From NCBI GenBank assembly GCA_937870685.1, contig CALMZX010000127.1, positions 1-32,354 on the forward strand: a stretch of 32,354 bases of DNA, given 5' to 3'. Below, one piece after another: positions 24,618-32,185 of the stretch. Made by a program: the position numbers and the translations under genes. The DNA is from an uncultured Alphaproteobacteria bacterium. GTDB lineage: Bacteria > Pseudomonadota > Alphaproteobacteria > Rhizobiales > Aestuariivirgaceae. The notes under the pieces were generated by a model. It did no database searches and was not told where the DNA came from. It saw only the letters and a program-made list of their open reading frames with translations. Position 1 is the first letter of the stretch; the number at the start of each line of letters is the position of its first letter.

Positions 24618-24956
24618 TCACTCCGCAACTTCCAGGGTGTGGAGATAGGCGACAATGGCTCCCACCTGATCGGGTGGGAAAACGAATTCCGGCATGTCAG
24701 CATGCCCTGTCACAAGGCCTTCGCCCAAGGCTTCTTCAAGTGATTCCGCGCCATATATTCTCATGACGTCCCTGAACCGCGGGGCAATCGGGAGCGGGCT
24801 CTCGCCCGTCTTGCCGATGGCATGGCAGCGGCTGCAGTTGTCTTGCAGCAACTTTTCACCGTCGACCGCAGAATCTGCAAAAGCGGAACCGGACGCCAAG
24901 ACCATTGCCACGCACAAGACTGCAAAGGATGACGCGCCCAAGAGATGGTTTCTCAT
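24618..24956 (-). CDS. Small periplasmic class I cytochrome c (copy 1)
   Basis: A 112-aa precursor with a signal peptide (MRNHLLGASSFAVLCVAMVL, cleaved near SAFA-DS), one heme site CSRCH (Cys41, Cys44, His45) and a likely axial Met88 in HADMPEF. It is first of a tandem pair; its stop lies 5 bases before the second ATG. A Crp/Fnr-type box stands 37 bases upstream, suggesting control by oxygen or nitrogen oxides. No oxidase or dehydrogenase gene adjoins the pair. Confidence 0.9.
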   Translation of the reverse strand: MRNHLLGASSFAVLCVAMVLASGSAFADSAVDGEKLLQDNCSRCHAIGKTGESPLPIAPRFRDVMRIYGAESLEEALGEGLVTGHADMPEFVFPPDQVGAIVAYLHTLEVAE

Positions 24957-24992
24957 GATTGGCGACCCTAACACCAAGCCGCCGACTTTACC

Positions 24993-25006
24993 TTGACGCA
25001 GGTCAA
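24993..25006. promoter_or_regulatory. Crp/Fnr-type box before the cytochrome pair
   Basis: TTGAC-GCAG-GTCAA is a perfect palindrome with a 4-base spacer, matching the Fnr/FixK/Dnr pattern TTGAY-N4-RTCAA. The GCAG centre is common in alphaproteobacterial FixK/Dnr sites. It is not a RutR site, whose TTGAC/GTCAA spacing is 6. Its centre is about 43 bases from the cytochrome ATG. Confidence 0.65.
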
Positions 25007-25023
25007 CGGGACGTGGTCCGCCT

Positions 25024-25698
25024 TCAGCCTCCCAGGTGCTTCTGCCAGAACGACAGCATACGGCCCCAGGCCAGTTCGGCGCATGCCCTGTCGTGGACGC
25101 CGCGCTGTTCGTTCATGAAAGCGTGGCTGGCGTCATAGCGGTGAATCTCTGTTGTCACCTTGGCCTGGCTGGTGGCTCCTTCGAAGGCATCCACAAGTTT
25201 CGGCGTGCACCAGTCGTCCGTATTGGCGAAATGGCCCTGGAAAGGAACGCGGATGTCTTCCGGCCTGGCGGCCTCGCGCGGAGGAATGCCATAGAAACAG
25301 CAGGCCGCCGCAATCTCCGGCACGCGCACGGCACCGAGGATTGTCACGGCACCGCCGAGACAAAAACCGGTCAGTCCGACCTTCGACCTGCTCCTGGCCA
25401 AATACTGCGCTGCCCCGCGCACGATATTGTCGGTGGCGTCGAGAAAATCCAGTGAAGACATCTCCCGGTTGGCGCTGTCCGTGTCGTGATAAGGCACGGT
25501 CGTGCCGCCATAGAGGTCGGGTGCCAGGGCCTCGTATCCGGCGCGTGCGAGACGGTCACAGATGCCCTTGATCTGGTCCTGCAGTCCCCACCATTCCTGG
25601 ATTACAATGATGCCGGGGGCGTGGTCGCGGCCCGGCTTGGCGAGATAGCCGACCGTGTCCTTGCCATCGGTGCGCTTGAAGGTGATGGTCGTACCCAT
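25024..25698 (-). CDS. Dienelactone hydrolase family protein
   Basis: A 224-aa alpha/beta hydrolase. IIVIQEWWGL (Glu36), the nucleophile motif GFCLGG (Cys113), Asp161 or Asp162 in ANTDDW and His192 in ASHAFMN form the Cys-Asp-His site of the family. Members hydrolyse dienelactones in chloroaromatic breakdown, but many homologues have other ester substrates. There is no aromatic pathway nearby, so the substrate is open. The ATG at 25698 has GGAG 10 bases upstream; the frame extends to 25821 without support. Confidence 0.92.
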   Translation of the reverse strand: MGTTITFKRTDGKDTVGYLAKPGRDHAPGIIVIQEWWGLQDQIKGICDRLARAGYEALAPDLYGGTTVPYHDTDSANREMSSLDFLDATDNIVRGAAQYLARSRSKVGLTGFCLGGAVTILGAVRVPEIAAACCFYGIPPREAARPEDIRVPFQGHFANTDDWCTPKLVDAFEGATSQAKVTTEIHRYDASHAFMNEQRGVHDRACAELAWGRMLSFWQKHLGG

Positions 25699-25805
25699 GA
25701 CTGGATGCTCCGTGTCTGAGCGGAGTTTTGACTCTCCGGACGGATTGGTCAAGCGGTGAGGTTGCTCACTTGCTTCACCTTGTTTCCCGAGTCTAGGATG
25801 CCGGA

Positions 25806-26006
25806 ATGTCATTTGGTTCAACCGATCATCCCTTCTACCGGCCCCTGTGGCGCAGGCTCGCCATCATCGCCGTCACGGCTGTCTGGGCCGCGCTTGAGAT
25901 ATTCCGGGGCGGTGAACCACTCTGGATGGTACTGGCCGCAGGGGCATTTGCCTATTCGCTCTGGACGTTCCTCATCGTCTGGAAAGATCCCCCCGCACAA
26001 CCCTGA
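25806..26006 (+). CDS. Small conserved-type membrane protein (66 aa)
   Basis: The protein has a polar start MSFGSTDHPFYRPLWRR and two hydrophobic stretches (LAIIAVTAVWAALEIF, and LWMVLAAGAFAYSLWTFLIV), ending in a short polar tail. The DHPFYRPLWRR start is familiar from short membrane proteins of Rhizobiales, although I cannot name the family. AGGA lies about 10 bases before the ATG. It diverges from the hydrolase gene and converges with the Popeye-like gene, with 2 bases between stops. Confidence 0.65.
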   Translation: MSFGSTDHPFYRPLWRRLAIIAVTAVWAALEIFRGGEPLWMVLAAGAFAYSLWTFLIVWKDPPAQP

Positions 26007-26008
26007 AA

Positions 26009-26659
26009 TCAGGCGCGGGCCACTTTCTCCGCGAGGTCGGCGTTCAGCAATGTCGCAAGTGACTGGCTCAGGTCATTGTCCTTGGCAATGGCGCGCCGCA
26101 AGTCCTGATGTGCCCATGACACGATGACTGCTTCGCGACCTGCCGTCACGGTCGCCGTGGCGGGTTTGCCGCGCAGGTAGGCCAGTTCGCCGATGAAGAC
26201 AGCGGGGTCCACCTTGATCTTGCGTCCGGACTTGTCCACTTCCACGTCGCCCTTGAGAACGTAGTGGAGTTGGTCAAGGGTCTGTCCTTCCTGCGTCAAC
26301 GAGACCGGTTCTTCGAGGGTGCGCCATTTCCCGAGTTTCATCAGTCTGCGGAACTGGCCAGGGCTGAGTCCGCGGAGATTCTGGAAGAGGCTCATTTCAT
26401 CATCGCTCAAGGTCGTCATGCGGCGGTCCCGCAAGATCAGGAGGATCATCACGATGTTGATTCCCATGTTGGGAATGATCCAGAAGATTGCCTCCCACAG
26501 CGGCGAAGAAGTTGCCGTGAAGTAGTAGGCCATGTAGGCGAAGTCCCCGGCGATGGCGAATGTGCGCAGGGCGATCTGGTCGCGAAAAAGAAAGCAGATC
26601 AGGTAAAGCACGGCACCCACATGAATCAGGTGCTGTGCCATGGCTTCAAAGGCCGGCAT
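26009..26659 (-). CDS. Popeye-like membrane protein with cyclic-nucleotide-binding domain (copy 2)
   Basis: A 216-aa protein with three hydrophobic helices in about residues 10-75 (LIHVGAVLYLICFLFRD; TFAIAGDFAYMAYYFT; LWEAIFWIIPNMGINIVMIL). A cNMP-binding fold fills about 95-216. The order three-TM, RDRR linker, then LSPGQFRRLMKLG and VFIGELAYLRGKPATATV resembles Popeye (POPDC) proteins. The Arg normally present in the phosphate-binding cassette (GE...R-S/T-A) is not seen; the sequence reads ATATV. The ligand could thus be unusual or absent. I chose the ATG at 26659 because it gives the same length as its paralogue. Confidence 0.82.
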   Translation of the reverse strand: MPAFEAMAQHLIHVGAVLYLICFLFRDQIALRTFAIAGDFAYMAYYFTATSSPLWEAIFWIIPNMGINIVMILLILRDRRMTTLSDDEMSLFQNLRGLSPGQFRRLMKLGKWRTLEEPVSLTQEGQTLDQLHYVLKGDVEVDKSGRKIKVDPAVFIGELAYLRGKPATATVTAGREAVIVSWAHQDLRRAIAKDNDLSQSLATLLNADLAEKVARA

Positions 26660-26729
26660 CCCATCAGTCTCCCATTGTCCCGATGGCAAACTCAGCGGGA
26701 AAATGTGACACTGTCCAGAGGGAAAGAGA

Positions 26730-27380
26730 TCAGGCTTGCGCCACCTTGTCGGCCATGTCCGCCGAGAGAAGGGCCTGCATGGCATTCCTCAGGTCATCAT
26801 TTTTCTTCAGGAGCGCGCGCAGTTCCGCCTGCTCCCAGGAAACATAGAGGGATTTCGGTGCCGTCATCACCGTTGCTGTCGCTGCCTTGTCGCGGAGGAA
26901 GGCAATTTCGCCGATGAACAGTTTTGGCTCGCGCTCCATGAGGCGGCCCTGTTTGCCAATCATCACCTTGCCGTCGAGCACATAGAACAGCTTGTCCAGC
27001 ATGGTTCCTTCCTCGGTCAGACGCGTCGGTTCGTCGGCGTCGTGCCAGGTGGCCAGCTTGATCAACTTCCTGAACTGGCCGGGAGTGAGCGTTTCGAGGC
27101 AACGGAAAAGTGTCATCTCATTGTCGGTCAGCAGCGACATGCGGTGTTCGCGCAGGAGAACAGCAATCATCGTGGTATTGATCACGACATTCGCAAGGCT
27201 CCAGACCAGTGGATTCCACAGGGGCTCGGCAAAGGCGAAGTAATAGTAGCCGGAAAGCAGCAGGTCACCAAGGGCGGCGAAGCTGCGCAGCTTGATCTGG
27301 TCGCGGAAGAGATAGCAGACCAGCGTGAAGATGGCGGCAAGGTGGACGAGATAGTCGGCAGAGAAGGAGGCAGGCAGCAT
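26730..27380 (-). CDS. Popeye-like membrane protein with cyclic-nucleotide-binding domain (copy 1)
   Basis: A 216-aa paralogue of the next gene, equal in length and alignable throughout. The helices are YLVHLAAIFTLVCYLFRD, AALGDLLLSGYYYFAF and LWNPLVWSLANVVINTTMIA. They are followed by LTPGQFRKLIKLATW, a cNMP domain with FIGEIAFLRDKAATATV and the end SADMADKVAQA. As in copy 2 the cassette Arg is replaced. The two genes are 70 bases apart on the same strand and probably co-transcribed. It diverges from the aldo/keto reductase gene. Confidence 0.82.
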   Translation of the reverse strand: MLPASFSADYLVHLAAIFTLVCYLFRDQIKLRSFAALGDLLLSGYYYFAFAEPLWNPLVWSLANVVINTTMIAVLLREHRMSLLTDNEMTLFRCLETLTPGQFRKLIKLATWHDADEPTRLTEEGTMLDKLFYVLDGKVMIGKQGRLMEREPKLFIGEIAFLRDKAATATVMTAPKSLYVSWEQAELRALLKKNDDLRNAMQALLSADMADKVAQA

Positions 27381-27478
27381 AAATATTCACGTGTTTTGCA
27401 TCGCGCGAATGCACGAAACGCAGTTGACCCTTTCCCCCACCCATGGCGTGATAGCCGAAACATCGGGAGGTTTGAAAC

Positions 27479-28543
27479 ATGGAATATCGTTCGCTGGGCA
27501 GGTCCGGACTCAAGGTCTCGCTGCACACATTGGGCACAATGAATTTTGCCGGTGAGGGCTTCTTCAACAAGATCGGCGGATTGCCCGCTAAGGAGTGCAA
27601 ACGTCTCGTCGACGTAGCCATTGACCACGGCGTCAACCTGATCGACACGGCCAATGTTTATACCACGGGCAAGTCGGAAGAGGCCCTGGGAGCCGCCATC
27701 AAGGGGCGTTCCAACCAGCTTCTTGTCGGCACGAAGGTGCGCTTCCCCATGGGGCAGGGCCCCAACGAGCAGGGCAACTCGCGCTGGCACATCATCAACG
27801 AATGCGAAGCCAGCCTGAAGCGGCTTGGCCGTGAGCATATCGATATCTACTACCTGCATGAGTGGGACGGTATGACGCCCGTCGAGGAATCCATGGCGGC
27901 GCTCGACCTGCTCGTGAAACAGGGCAAGGTTCGCTACATCGGCTGCTCCAATTTTTCCGGCTGGCACATCATGAAGTGCATGATGGCGGCGGACCGGAAC
28001 AACTTCGAGAAATTCGTTGTGCAGCAGATCCACTACACGCTCGAATCCCGTGATGCCGAATTTGAACTGATTCCGCTGGCGCTTGACCAGGGGATCGGCG
28101 TGCAGGTGTGGAGCCCTCTCGCCGGTGGACTGTTGTCAGGCAAGTTCCGCAAGGGCGTGAGGCCTGATGTGACGCGCCACAACAATGACTGGGGTGAGCC
28201 GCCGATCCGCGACGAGGCCCGCCTCTATGCCATCATGGATGTGCTGGCGAAGGTCGCTGACGGGCGTGGCGTGTCGGGCGCGCAGGTGGCGCTCTCCTGG
28301 CTGGCAGGTCGACCTGGCGTGTGCTCCATCGTTCTCGGCGCGCGCACCGAAGCGCAGTTGAAGGACAACCTTGCATCTGGTTCGCTGGTTCTCTCGGCTG
28401 AGGAGCGTACCCTGCTGGACGATGCCAGCCTGCAGGAGCTGATCTATCCCTATTGGCACCAACTGAACGCGGCCTCCCGGCTGGGACCGGCCGACCTCTC
28501 GCTGATGGCGCCGCATGTGGCACGGATGAAGCCGCGCCTGTAA
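27479..28543 (+). CDS. Aldo/keto reductase
   Basis: A 354-aa NADPH-dependent AKR of the YajO/Tas-like type. The catalytic tetrad is visible: Asp56 and Tyr61 (IDTANVYTTGKSEE), Lys86 (VGTKVRF) and His127 (DIYYLHEWDG). The C-terminal half has the VRYIGCSNFSGW strand and a cofactor-binding SIVLGARTEAQLKDNL segment. RBS GGGAGG lies 9 bases before the ATG. Substrates of this group are aldehydes and ketones; none is fixed by context, though lactaldehyde or methylglyoxal from the rhamnose genes is possible. Confidence 0.92.
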   Translation: MEYRSLGRSGLKVSLHTLGTMNFAGEGFFNKIGGLPAKECKRLVDVAIDHGVNLIDTANVYTTGKSEEALGAAIKGRSNQLLVGTKVRFPMGQGPNEQGNSRWHIINECEASLKRLGREHIDIYYLHEWDGMTPVEESMAALDLLVKQGKVRYIGCSNFSGWHIMKCMMAADRNNFEKFVVQQIHYTLESRDAEFELIPLALDQGIGVQVWSPLAGGLLSGKFRKGVRPDVTRHNNDWGEPPIRDEARLYAIMDVLAKVADGRGVSGAQVALSWLAGRPGVCSIVLGARTEAQLKDNLASGSLVLSAEERTLLDDASLQELIYPYWHQLNAASRLGPADLSLMAPHVARMKPRL

Positions 28544-28640
28544 CTGCCAGGCGGCGGGAGGACCGGCGCGTTCTCCCGCACCATGCGGCATCGGCACTGC
28601 GGTACGGGGCTTGACGCCGGGTGTGCTCTCGCGCCTAATC

Positions 28641-28656
28641 TTGACCAAACGTTCAA
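28641..28656. promoter_or_regulatory. Predicted RutR operator before the amidase gene
   Basis: TTGACCA-AA-CGTTCAA has a perfect left arm and 12 of 14 arm matches to the RutR consensus. It ends 19 bases before the ATG at 28676, the same distance as the hydA site from its ATG. Confidence 0.65.
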
Positions 28657-28675
28657 AGATTTGGGAGCCCATGCC

Positions 28676-29923
28676 ATGGCCACGCCGAAGACCAACCTGA
28701 CCATCAATCCGCAGCGACTGTGGGACACGCTGATGGAAACGGCGCAATTCGGCGGCACGCCCAAGGGCGGCATCAAGCGGCTCACCGTGTCTGACGAAGA
28801 CAAAAAGGTGCGCGACTGGTTCAAGGCGCAGTGCGAGGCCCTGGGCTGTACCGTCGAGGTGGATGAAGTCGGCAACATGTTCGCGACGCGCCCGGGCAAG
28901 CGCAAGGACCTTGCGCCCATTGCCATGGGCTCGCATCTCGATACCCAGCCCACCGGCGGAAAATTCGATGGCGTGCTTGGCGTGCTCGGTCCGCTGGAGG
29001 CGCTGCGCACCATGGTGGACATGGGTTACGAGAGCAACGCGCCGATCATGATCGTGAACTGGACCAACGAGGAAGGCTCGCGCTTTGCGCCGGCCATGCT
29101 GTGCTCGGGTGTCTATGCAGGCGTCTTCACACCGGAGTTCGCCTACAGCCGCGAGGACCGGCAGGGCATCAAGCTGGGCGATGAACTGGCGCGCATCGGC
29201 TACAAGGGCAGGCACAAGGCGGGTGCCATCAAGTTCGGCGCCATGTTTGAATTGCACATCGAACAGGGGCCCATTCTCGAAGCCGAGGACAAGATGATCG
29301 GTGTCGTCACCGGTGTGCAGGGCATGCGCTGGTATGAGGTGACGGTGCGGGGCCAGGAATCGCACACGGGAGCCACGCCCATGGGACTGCGCAAGAACGC
29401 CTTGCTCGGCGCATCGCGCATGATCGAGGCCATCCATCAGGTGGGGATGGGGCATCTGCCGGGCGTTGCATCGGTCGGCCTGATCGAGAACCGTCCCAAC
29501 AGCAGAAACGTGGTGCCGGGGGAAGTGTTCTTCACCGTGGACCTGCGTCACCCCGATGAGACCGTGCTCGACAGGATGGAAGCGCAATACCAGGCAGCGC
29601 TGCCGAAAATCGCCGCCGAACTCCATCTGGAGCTTGAGGAGAAGCGCATCTGGAAATCGCCTGCGGTGAAGTTCGCGCCGGAACTGATCAAATGCGTGCA
29701 GCAGGGGGCAGACCAGGCGGGCTTCAAGTCCCGCGAAATGGCGTCGGGTGCGGGGCATGACGCGGCCTATATCGCGCGCGTGGCACCAACCACGATGATT
29801 TTCGTTCCCTGCCTTGGCGGCATTTCCCACAATGAGGCGGAATCGACCACGCTTGAGGAATGTGGCGCCGGTGCGCAGGTGCTGCTCAATGCCGTTCTGG
29901 CCCATGATGCGACCTATGCATGA
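28676..29923 (+). CDS. Zn-dependent hydantoinase/carbamoylase-family amidase, probable beta-ureidopropionase
   Basis: A 415-aa M20-related amidase. Metal ligands can be read: His87 and Asp98 (GSHLDTQPTGGKFDGVLG), Glu132/Glu133 (WTNEEGSRFAPAM), the His of LHIEQGP, and the late His of GAGHDAAYIARV. The group includes N-carbamoyl-L-amino acid hydrolase, allantoate amidohydrolase and beta-ureidopropionase. A predicted RutR site 19 bases upstream and the RutR-linked dihydropyrimidinase at 14950 favour beta-ureidopropionase (PydC), the third step of reductive pyrimidine breakdown. The ATG at 28676 was chosen because the frame to 28583 runs through the operator. The stop overlaps the next start. Confidence 0.9.
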   Translation: MATPKTNLTINPQRLWDTLMETAQFGGTPKGGIKRLTVSDEDKKVRDWFKAQCEALGCTVEVDEVGNMFATRPGKRKDLAPIAMGSHLDTQPTGGKFDGVLGVLGPLEALRTMVDMGYESNAPIMIVNWTNEEGSRFAPAMLCSGVYAGVFTPEFAYSREDRQGIKLGDELARIGYKGRHKAGAIKFGAMFELHIEQGPILEAEDKMIGVVTGVQGMRWYEVTVRGQESHTGATPMGLRKNALLGASRMIEAIHQVGMGHLPGVASVGLIENRPNSRNVVPGEVFFTVDLRHPDETVLDRMEAQYQAALPKIAAELHLELEEKRIWKSPAVKFAPELIKCVQQGADQAGFKSREMASGAGHDAAYIARVAPTTMIFVPCLGGISHNEAESTTLEECGAGAQVLLNAVLAHDATYA

Positions 29924-31386
29924 TGTCTGTTCTGACTGAACGGGCGCGGGAGCTTGCGCTGCTGCTGACGGGCTGGCCTTCGGTGACGGGCACGCCCGGC
30001 GAGGCTGCCCTGCCACACAGGATGGCGGAGCATCTGGGCCACTTTGATGCAGCATGGGTGGCGGGTATTCCGGATGATCCCTTCCGGCGCAGCAATGTCT
30101 TCGCGTTGAAGCGCGGGCGCTCGCGGAGCACCATCGTGCTCACCGGGCATTTTGATACGGTGACCTTCGACGACTATGGCGCACTGGCGGAACTGGCCGT
30201 TTCGCCTGCCGCGCTCACCCCTGCCATGATCGCGCGTTTGAGGCAGGGTGGTGAAAGCCCGCTCGCGCTCGCCGACCTTGAGAACGGAGACTTCCTGCCT
30301 GGGCGCGGCCTTCTCGACATGAAGGCGGGTCTGGCGGCAGGGCTTGCCGCCATGGAAGCCTATTCGGGCGGGATGACGCTGCTGTTTCTTGGCGTCTCGG
30401 ATGAGGAGGAACGTTCTGCTGGCGCGCGGGCGGCCATTCCGCAGTTGCGGGCAGCGGCGCAGGACCATGACCTCGAGATTGCGCTGGTCATCAATCTCGA
30501 TTCGATTTCCGACCAGGGCGACGGCTCCAAGGGCCGGATTGTCACCTATGGTTCGATCGGCAAGCAGCTGCTGTGCGCCCATGTGGAAGGGGTTCCCGTT
30601 CATGCAGGCTATGCGCAACAGGGCGTCAATGCCGCCTATGTGATGGCCGAGCTGGTGCGGCAAATCGAACTGTCGCCACAACTTTCCGATCGCACGGGTG
30701 ATGAAGTGGCTGCACCGCCCACCGCACTTTATGCCAAGGATGGCAAGAGCGGGTACAACGTGACCACACCGGCCTCCGCTTTTGCCTACTGGAACACGCT
30801 GCAGCACAGGCAATCGGGCGCGGAAGTGCTAAAGATTGCGATGGTGCTGGCGGCCAAGGCCGCGGCTGAGGCTGAGGCGCGGACCGGGCAGAAGGTGGCA
30901 GTGCACCGGGCCTCCGATTTCAAGATGAACGCATTTTCGTCCGACCCGGCGCTTTCGCTTCCCGACCAGTCGCGGCTGGCCTTTGCCGAGCTGGTGAAGG
31001 CCAATGAGGTGCGCGGACCGGCCATCATCCTGGGCTTTGGTTCCATTCCCTATCCCGCGGTGCTGCTGAAGGATGGGCCTTTGCGGCGCGCCATTTCGCA
31101 AGCCGTGACGGCGCATGGCCTTGGCGAGGTCAACTACTTCGCCGGCATTTCCGACGTGAGTTTCTATGGCGAGGCTGCGGGTGATCCCGGTGTGGTGGCG
31201 GCCAACACGCCGATCTGGGGCACGGGCTTCACCATGCCGGAACCTGGCGGCTGGCCCGCGATCAATATCGGCCCGTGGGGGCGCGACTATCACACCTGGC
31301 TCGAACGCCTGCATGCGCCTTACGCCTTTAGCACCCTGCCGCGTGTGTTGCTGTCGGTCATTGATGCGGTGGCCAAACTTGGCTAG
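29920..31386 (+). CDS. M20-family metallo-hydrolase, RocB-like
   Basis: A 488-aa protein with the M20 dinuclear-metal pattern: His77 (LTGHFDTVTF), Asp133 (GRGLLDMKAGLAAG), catalytic Glu162/Glu163 (VSDEEERSAG), Asp in VINLDSISD, and a late His in RDYHTWLERLHAPYAF. The long central insert and the length resemble RocB-type proteins, whose biochemical role is not established. It starts in an ATGATG overlap with the amidase stop, so the two are made together, presumably under the same RutR-like control. A substrate related to beta-alanine, N-carbamoyl amino acids or small peptides is only a guess. Confidence 0.85.
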   Translation: MMSVLTERARELALLLTGWPSVTGTPGEAALPHRMAEHLGHFDAAWVAGIPDDPFRRSNVFALKRGRSRSTIVLTGHFDTVTFDDYGALAELAVSPAALTPAMIARLRQGGESPLALADLENGDFLPGRGLLDMKAGLAAGLAAMEAYSGGMTLLFLGVSDEEERSAGARAAIPQLRAAAQDHDLEIALVINLDSISDQGDGSKGRIVTYGSIGKQLLCAHVEGVPVHAGYAQQGVNAAYVMAELVRQIELSPQLSDRTGDEVAAPPTALYAKDGKSGYNVTTPASAFAYWNTLQHRQSGAEVLKIAMVLAAKAAAEAEARTGQKVAVHRASDFKMNAFSSDPALSLPDQSRLAFAELVKANEVRGPAIILGFGSIPYPAVLLKDGPLRRAISQAVTAHGLGEVNYFAGISDVSFYGEAAGDPGVVAANTPIWGTGFTMPEPGGWPAINIGPWGRDYHTWLERLHAPYAFSTLPRVLLSVIDAVAKLG

Positions 31387-31419
31387 AGCGCCAGTTGTCA
31401 TTCTCAGGAGAACAACACA

Positions 31420-31854
31420 ATGGCATTGAAGCGCATCGAACCGGGCAAGCGCATGAGCGCGGCCGTCATTCACAACGGCATGGTCTATCTCGCAGGCTAC
31501 ACGCCGGAAAAGGCCCTGGGCAAGTCCGTGGCCGAGCAGACCAAGGACATTCTTGAGCAGATTGACGAGACGCTGAAGCAGGCGGGCACGGACAAGACCA
31601 ACATCGTCAAGGCCAACATCTGGCTCACCGACATCAAGACCTGGGCCGAAATGAATTCGGTCTGGGACCAGTGGGTGGTGCCGGGCCAGACGCCCGCCCG
31701 CGCCACGGTGGAATCGAAGCTCGCGGCTCCCGGCATTGATGTCGAGATCATGGTGGAAGCGGCCATCGTGAAGAAGGCGCGCAAGGCGGCGAAGGTGGCG
31801 CGCCCCGCCAAGAAGTCTGCAAAGAAGGCCACCAAGAAGGCCAAGCGCAAGTAA
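31420..31854 (+). CDS. RidA-family protein with a lysine/alanine-rich histone-H1-like tail
   Basis: A 144-aa protein. Residues 1-117 form a RidA (YjgF) domain with MVYLAGYTPE, NIVKANIWLTDI and PARATVESKLA, where Arg94 matches the conserved RidA arginine that binds the substrate carboxylate. RidA hydrolyses reactive enamines and imines; RutC of the Rut pathway belongs to the same superfamily. Residues 118-144 are a tail with 12 Lys, 3 Arg and 9 Ala in 27 positions, with KKSAKKATKKAKRK at its end. This is unlike normal RidA, which ends near residue 125-130. GGAG lies 10 bases before the ATG. It follows the M20 gene by 33 bases and precedes a terminator. Confidence 0.92.
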   Translation: MALKRIEPGKRMSAAVIHNGMVYLAGYTPEKALGKSVAEQTKDILEQIDETLKQAGTDKTNIVKANIWLTDIKTWAEMNSVWDQWVVPGQTPARATVESKLAAPGIDVEIMVEAAIVKKARKAAKVARPAKKSAKKATKKAKRK

Positions 31855-31881
31855 ACGCTTCGGCGAAGTGATATGACGGAG

Positions 31882-31909
31882 ACGCCTCCACAATGTGGGG
31901 GCGTTTTTT
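31882..31909 (+). terminator. Rho-independent terminator after ridA-like gene
   Basis: A 10-bp stem ACGCCTCCAC / GTGGGGGCGT with one T-G pair and an AAT loop is followed by six T residues (31904-31909), 28 bases after the stop. Confidence 0.88.
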
Positions 31910-31925
31910 GTGGGGTGCCGTAAGA

Positions 31926-31984
31926 CACCACCCTCACCTGGCGCGTGCCGCGCCGTCCTCTCCCGTTTCGGGAGAGGTGAAGGG
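31926..31984 (-). repeat. Right copy of short inverted repeat (element B)
   Basis: Inverse complement of 14778-14835. It includes CCTCTCCCG-ttt-CGGGAGAGG at 31957-31977 and the non-palindromic flank CACCTGGCGCGTGCCGCGCC. The flank shows true shared ancestry and not mere palindrome similarity. Confidence 0.88.
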
Positions 31985-32185
31985 GGAAGCATACGTCCTT
32001 CACTCCTCCCATCGTCCACCAATATCCGTCATCGCGTGCAAAGCCCCGAACCGCGCAGGATGCGCGGTGAGCCTGCCGTGAGGCAGGTTTGGGCTGCGAC
32101 ACGGGACCGGGCTATGGTTCAGCACATGCCGAAGCCACAGCCCCGCCCCGGCCTGCGCCGGGGTGACGGATGTCTGGGTGTGGGC

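Noticed and set aside
25737-25752. Possible fourth RutR box before the dienelactone hydrolase gene
   Set aside because: The right arm TGGTCAA is perfect but the left arm matches only about 3 of 7 positions. Treated as a chance half-site.
27424-27454. TTGACC / TGATAG promoter for the aldo/keto reductase gene
   Set aside because: The 19-base spacer and weak -10 make it unconvincing. It is also only a half-site for RutR.
28136-30055. A 639-codon minus-strand open frame opposite the AKR, amidase and M20 genes
   Set aside because: It crosses three well-supported genes and an operator and shows no domain pattern.
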